This document shows, in pieces, positions 5,988 to 9,281 of a stretch of 9,281 nt of DNA. This DNA is from Anaerolineales bacterium. GTDB taxonomy: Bacteria; Chloroflexota; Anaerolineae; Anaerolineales; UBA4823. The notes under the pieces are model-generated. The model saw only the letters and a list, made by a program, of their open reading frames with translations, was not told where the DNA came from and ran no database searches. Position numbers and translations under genes: made by a program. The stretch is taken from positions 1-9,281 of the forward strand of contig JAFGBV010000194.1 of NCBI GenBank assembly GCA_016932955.1. Reading direction: 5' to 3'. Each line of letters starts with the position of its first letter. The stretch's first letter is position 1.

Positions 5988-8819
5988 TCACCTTCCCACC
6001 ATTGGCAGGAAGGTTCTCCAAATCGGCACATCCCCCAGGCGGAAGATGCCTTCGCCGTAAGTGGAGGCGTAGAGCACACTGCCATCGCTGGAGATTGCCA
6101 GGTCAGTCACGGCGCGGGTGCGCAGGCCCAGGTTGATGTGCGTCCAGCGACTCTCGTCGGGCAACCACTGGTACACGCCCGTCTGGTGCGACCCGGCATA
6201 GACTGTATCAGGGTTGGCAGGGTCGAAGATGATCGCCCAGATCGAGTCATTTGGTTCCATGCCGGCGATCAACGGGTTCCAGCTCGCGCCACCATCGCTG
6301 GAGATGTACACTCCTTTATATTGCAAGCCCACATAAACAATGTTTGGGTTCTGCGGATGGATGGCGATGGAGCGCACATCGTTCACTGGCAGCCCGCTGA
6401 GCTGCGTCCAGCTCGCCCCGCCGTCCGTCGTCTTATACACGCCCTCGTAAGCGGTGGCGATGTAAACGATATTGGGGTTGGTGGGGTGGATTGCCAGGTT
6501 GTTGACGCAGGTATCAGCGGTCTGCCCGTCGTTGGCCGATTGCCAGTTCACCCCGTTATCCGTGGATTTGAAGATCCCGTAGCTGGCCGCGGACGGGAAG
6601 GAGACAAGATCCACATGGTACATGCAGGAACCGGCATAGACGATGTTCGAGTTCGATGGTGCAAAGATAATGCGCTTGAAACCGTAGCGCGAGCCACCGC
6701 CGGCCGGGCCGATATGCAGCACCGCGTTCCAGGTGTACCCCCCGTCTGTGCTGCGGAACATGCTGCCCCCGTTATCGTGCGCGGAGAGCACTGTATCGGG
6801 ATGATCCGGGTCCAGCGCCACGGAGTAAACCTCGAAGAGCGTCGCTGGCGAATAAGTCAGCCCCTCCCAGGAAGCCCCGCCTGTCCTGCTGCGGAAGACG
6901 CCGCTCTTGCCCGCGGTATAGACGGTGCTAACGCGATCGGGGTGGATCTCCACATCATGCAAGATCGCTCCGGTGTAGCCTTGGCTTGCCAGCGACCAGG
7001 TCACTCCTCCATCCTCCGAAACCACGTTGCCGCCGCCGTAGTTGTTAGCGAAGATGATGTCAGGATCGCTGGGATCGACCAGGAAATCGATCGGGAATCC
7101 CGCCGAGATGCCATCTGGCCCCCAGGGGAAGCTCTGCCCCGCTACCATCTCCCAGCTCCAGCCGCTATCTCGGCTGATGTAGAAGTGTTCTTTCCCGCCG
7201 GCATAGGCAATTTGCGGGTTGGAGGGGGCGAACTCCACCGAGGTGATGATCTCATTGGTAAGCGTGTGGTGCCAGGTGTCGCCGCCATCGTCGGTGATGA
7301 ACACCCCGCTGATGACGGTATTGTTTGCGTTATAGGAGCAGGCGTTGTTCCCAGTGCCTGCCAGCAGGATATCCGGGTTGGTGGGGTGCATCACCAGGCT
7401 GCCCACATACAGGTCAGCCAGCCCGTTGGCCTGGTTCAACACTGTCCAGGCGTAGGTGTGGGTGGTGTTGTTGTAAACCCCGCGCAAGATGCCCACCCCG
7501 CCGCGCACCGGCGTCGCCGCTCCGCAGTCGGAATTGTCGGCTTCGCGGTCGAAGATCCCCGTCGAGACGTAGATCACGTTATGGTTATCGGGGCGCACGA
7601 TGGTGTAGCGGGTGAGGCTGGGACCTTTCCACACCGAAGTCCAGGTTAGCCCACCGTCATCCGAGCGCAGCACCCGCCCCCCCACCCGGTCGAACTCCTT
7701 GCCGAAGTCCGTGGGGTTGCTGGGGATTTCCCCCGTGGCAAAGACGATGTCTGAATCGCCCGGCATCGCCGTGAAGCCGCGGAAGACGAACAGTGTCTCC
7801 GTCAGCACTGTCGAGCTGGGTGTCCTCTCTTCCCACGTCATCCCAGAATCTTGGGAGCGGAACACGCCCATCACATCCTTCAGTCCGGCCCAGATGATCG
7901 TCACATCGTTGGGGTCTACATTTAGGGTGAATACCGGAATGGCGTCTCCGGAGGGGGCGAAGCGCCCGGTGATGCCGCGGTTGCTGGGGTACCAACCTGA
8001 GCCGTTGTTGCTGCTCTTGAACACGCCGCTGTAATTATCGGTGACATACATCTCCTGAGTTGAGGCGCCGAAGCGCACATCGTAGCCCAGCCCGCCGATC
8101 GGCCCCCCGGTGCGCACCCAAACGCGATCTGGCGGGATCACGCCGTACACATTAGCGTTGTTAAAGTATGCCTGGGCAGACGCGCCCCCGGTCACTTCCA
8201 GCCCCAGCGTGCCCTGCCAAAGAGGCCATTGGTTGGCCCAAGAGGGGTTGGTATAATCCATGCGCTGAGCGCCGTCTACGCTCACCCGGATGCGGTTGAC
8301 ATCGGCGTCGATGCTGATGGTGTACCAGGTGTTAAAGGCGAAGTGCGTGGCATCGGTGGCGAGATCGCTGGATATCTTCCCCCAGGGGGCTTCGCGGCGC
8401 AGGTAGAGGCCGCCGGGGGTCACGCCGAGGATGTAGCGCCCGTGATCTTCGGTGAAGCGGAACATCAACTGCGCCGCGCCGCTGATCAACTTCACATCTA
8501 CGCTGGCAGTGTAATCGGTCCAGTTCTGCCCTTCCTTTAGCCACGACCAGGCGTGACCGCTCCCATCCAGCACCAGGTCGCCACCATCGTTACTCACCTG
8601 CCAATCGCCGTCCAGGTTCCAGGCGCGCGTGCCACCCTCGAAGTCATCCTCGAACAGCGTCCCTGTGAGCGAGGCTGCCCGCGCGCTGGTCACACCGTTC
8701 AATGCCTGCTCGAGCAGCAGTGGCGCCTCCGCCTGGCGCTGCTCGGGTCCCACCAGCAGCGCCAGCCCTGCCAGCAGGATCGCCAGCGCTGCGAATAGGC
8801 GGAACTTTCTGAGAGCCAT
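5988..8819 (-). CDS. Exported lectin-like jelly roll plus Asp-box (VPS10/BNR-type) beta-propeller protein with FLPMVGR tail
   Basis: 943 residues, ATG at 8817-8819 behind a strong AGGAGGT. Residues 1-32 are a signal peptide (MALRKFR, then a hydrophobic core to about residue 23). Residues about 54-226 form a LamG/3-keto-disaccharide-hydrolase-like jelly roll (DDFEGGTRAWNLDGDWQV, RFTEDHGRYILGV, NTWYTISIDADVNRIRVSVDG). Residues 268-847 carry eleven Asp boxes (SxDxGxxW type) at 268, 321, 385, 508, 548, 600, 643, 689, 751, 796 and 839, often preceded by HPTNPNIVYV-like strands, as in VPS10/sortilin-like propellers. A degenerate blade (GVYQWLPDESRW) follows at 881-892. The end is IWRTFLPMVGR, a tail also seen on two neighbours. 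No sialidase catalytic set (FRIP or paired Arg) is visible, so a binding or scaffold role is more likely than glycoside hydrolysis. It lies 30 nt after the preceding gene and just before the cytochrome gene, consistent with one transcript. Confidence 0.92.
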   Translation of the reverse strand: MALRKFRLFAALAILLAGLALLVGPEQRQAEAPLLLEQALNGVTSARAASLTGTLFEDDFEGGTRAWNLDGDWQVSNDGGDLVLDGSGHAWSWLKEGQNWTDYTASVDVKLISGAAQLMFRFTEDHGRYILGVTPGGLYLRREAPWGKISSDLATDATHFAFNTWYTISIDADVNRIRVSVDGAQRMDYTNPSWANQWPLWQGTLGLEVTGGASAQAYFNNANVYGVIPPDRVWVRTGGPIGGLGYDVRFGASTQEMYVTDNYSGVFKSSNNGSGWYPSNRGITGRFAPSGDAIPVFTLNVDPNDVTIIWAGLKDVMGVFRSQDSGMTWEERTPSSTVLTETLFVFRGFTAMPGDSDIVFATGEIPSNPTDFGKEFDRVGGRVLRSDDGGLTWTSVWKGPSLTRYTIVRPDNHNVIYVSTGIFDREADNSDCGAATPVRGGVGILRGVYNNTTHTYAWTVLNQANGLADLYVGSLVMHPTNPDILLAGTGNNACSYNANNTVISGVFITDDGGDTWHHTLTNEIITSVEFAPSNPQIAYAGGKEHFYISRDSGWSWEMVAGQSFPWGPDGISAGFPIDFLVDPSDPDIIFANNYGGGNVVSEDGGVTWSLASQGYTGAILHDVEIHPDRVSTVYTAGKSGVFRSRTGGASWEGLTYSPATLFEVYSVALDPDHPDTVLSAHDNGGSMFRSTDGGYTWNAVLHIGPAGGGSRYGFKRIIFAPSNSNIVYAGSCMYHVDLVSFPSAASYGIFKSTDNGVNWQSANDGQTADTCVNNLAIHPTNPNIVYIATAYEGVYKTTDGGASWTQLSGLPVNDVRSIAIHPQNPNIVYVGLQYKGVYISSDGGASWNPLIAGMEPNDSIWAIIFDPANPDTVYAGSHQTGVYQWLPDESRWTHINLGLRTRAVTDLAISSDGSVLYASTYGEGIFRLGDVPIWRTFLPMVGR
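6273..8016 (-). repeat. Eleven Asp-box (S-x-D-x-G-x-x-W) repeats in the propeller gene
   Basis: Protein-level repeats such as RSDDGGLTW, RSTDGGYTW, KTTDGGASW and ISSDGGASW recur mostly every 40-65 residues. One interval is much longer (box at 385 to box at 508). It contains GIFDREADNSDCG and NNACSYNANN, with Cys432 and Cys494 possibly paired, and probably hides a blade without a recognisable box. The last five boxes are the most regular, separated by 43-62 residues. Confidence 0.85.
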
Positions 8820-8823
8820 CTGT

Positions 8824-8830
8824 ACCTCCT
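8824..8830 (-). promoter_or_regulatory. Strong Shine-Dalgarno of the propeller gene
   Basis: AGGAGGT on the minus strand stands four bases before the ATG at 8817-8819, within the 30-nt gap after the preceding stop codon. It fixes the start of the propeller gene and is the best ribosome-binding site in the window. Confidence 0.85.
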
Positions 8831-8849
8831 CTCTGTATTCGAGACAAGA

Positions 8850-9281
8850 CTACTTCACGACCAGCGGCATGTAGGTGCGGTTGCCCCATAAAACGCCTAA
8901 AATATCCGCCTCGCCGCTGGCATATTCATCAAAAGCGATCAGCATGTCTCCCCCCGGCCCGCTGACCACAGCCGATGATAATGTGTGGATACCGCCTACC
9001 CCTTGGACATAATGGTCCGTGGTGCTTGGACCAACAGGTACCACAACAATTGGCTCTGACGGCGGATCAGGTGGTAACGACTCTGATTTATAGGTCACCA
9101 GGTATTGCTGCTGGCTGCCAGCCACAGCCGGGAAAGTGTCATTACCGGTTGCTGAAAGTAAAATGAAACCGGTAACTTCCGGAGTCCCATCCCCGGCGAT
9201 ACGCTGCCCAAAAATATACGAACCGGAAAACATGCCATCATTTCTCCAGACGACCAGGTATTGGCCGTTGGGGGGTAGCGG
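8850..9281 (-). CDS. YLVVW-type repeat exported protein, C-terminal part with YMPLVVK tail (5' partial)
   Basis: The frame is open from the window edge at 9281 to the TAG at 8850-8852 (143 residues visible). The ATG at 9231-9233 lies inside a repeat (QYLVVWRNDGMFSGSYIFGQ), so the real start is outside. The visible repeats follow the pattern YLVVW-x-n-IFGQRIAGDGT-x-n-FPAVAG-x-n-YLVTYKS, known from exported Chloroflexota proteins and likely to fold as beta-propeller blades. A Pro-rich linker (LPPDPPSEPIVVVPVGP) interrupts them, then a less regular blade follows (GGDMLIAFDEYASGEADILG). The protein ends LWGNRTYMPLVVK, the same kind of tail as its downstream neighbour and the beta-helix protein. 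The function is unknown beyond a surface or secreted role. The propeller gene starts 30 nt downstream, so the two are probably co-transcribed. Confidence 0.82.
   Translation of the reverse strand, partial: PLPPNGQYLVVWRNDGMFSGSYIFGQRIAGDGTPEVTGFILLSATGNDTFPAVAGSQQQYLVTYKSESLPPDPPSEPIVVVPVGPSTTDHYVQGVGGIHTLSSAVVSGPGGDMLIAFDEYASGEADILGVLWGNRTYMPLVVK

Noticed and set aside
6138..7649. 503-residue open frame on the plus strand opposite the propeller gene
   Set aside because: It is an antisense shadow of a GC-rich coding region. The translated product has no domain pattern or plausible folding signature, whereas the minus strand encodes clear Asp-box repeats.
5988..8819. Assignment of the Asp-box protein as a sialidase
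   Set aside because: Asp boxes are structural and occur in many propellers; the N-terminal FRIP motif and catalytic Arg/Tyr/Glu set of sialidases are not visible.

Overview
The window looks like part of a Chloroflexota chromosome, probably an Anaerolineae-like lineage. Three unrelated predicted exported proteins end in the same short tail, aromatic-Leu/Met-Pro-x-Val followed by a basic end (YLPVVLRR, FLPMVGR, YMPLVVK), which I know as a frequent ending of secreted proteins in that phylum. The beta-helix/Calx-beta, Asp-box propeller and lipoprotein multihaem cytochrome proteins also fit. This is pattern recognition from the sequence, not a database result.

Layout. Positions 1-2312 (+) hold the 3' part of a large exported right-handed beta-helix protein with seven long repeats, a closing beta domain, a Calx-beta domain and the tail. 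A convergent hairpin terminator follows at 2325-2358. Everything else is read from the minus strand, here in transcription order: the C-terminal part of a YLVVW-type repeat protein (9281-8850, runs off the window); a 943-residue exported protein with an N-terminal lectin-like jelly roll and eleven Asp-box repeats (8819-5988); a lipoprotein pentahaem cytochrome c with an N-terminal carboxypeptidase-regulatory-like domain (5955-4243); the remains of a small PH-like protein that appears frameshifted (4192-3838); a CPBP-family membrane protease homologue (3796-2885); and a small helical protein I do not recognise (2859-2377). No gap longer than 300 bases lacks a gene. I see no RNA genes, insertion sequences, CRISPR arrays or attachment sites.

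How they may work together. The first three minus-strand genes are closely spaced (about 30 nt gaps) and all encode exported or lipid-anchored proteins, so a cell-surface unit is plausible: a propeller/lectin-like protein made together with a surface redox cytochrome. The last two, CPBP protease and helical protein, form a second close pair. The most interesting points are the shared C-terminal tail, the CxxCK first haem motif of the pentahaem lipoprotein, and a 14-bp hairpin that covers the Shine-Dalgarno and GTG start proposed for the cytochrome.
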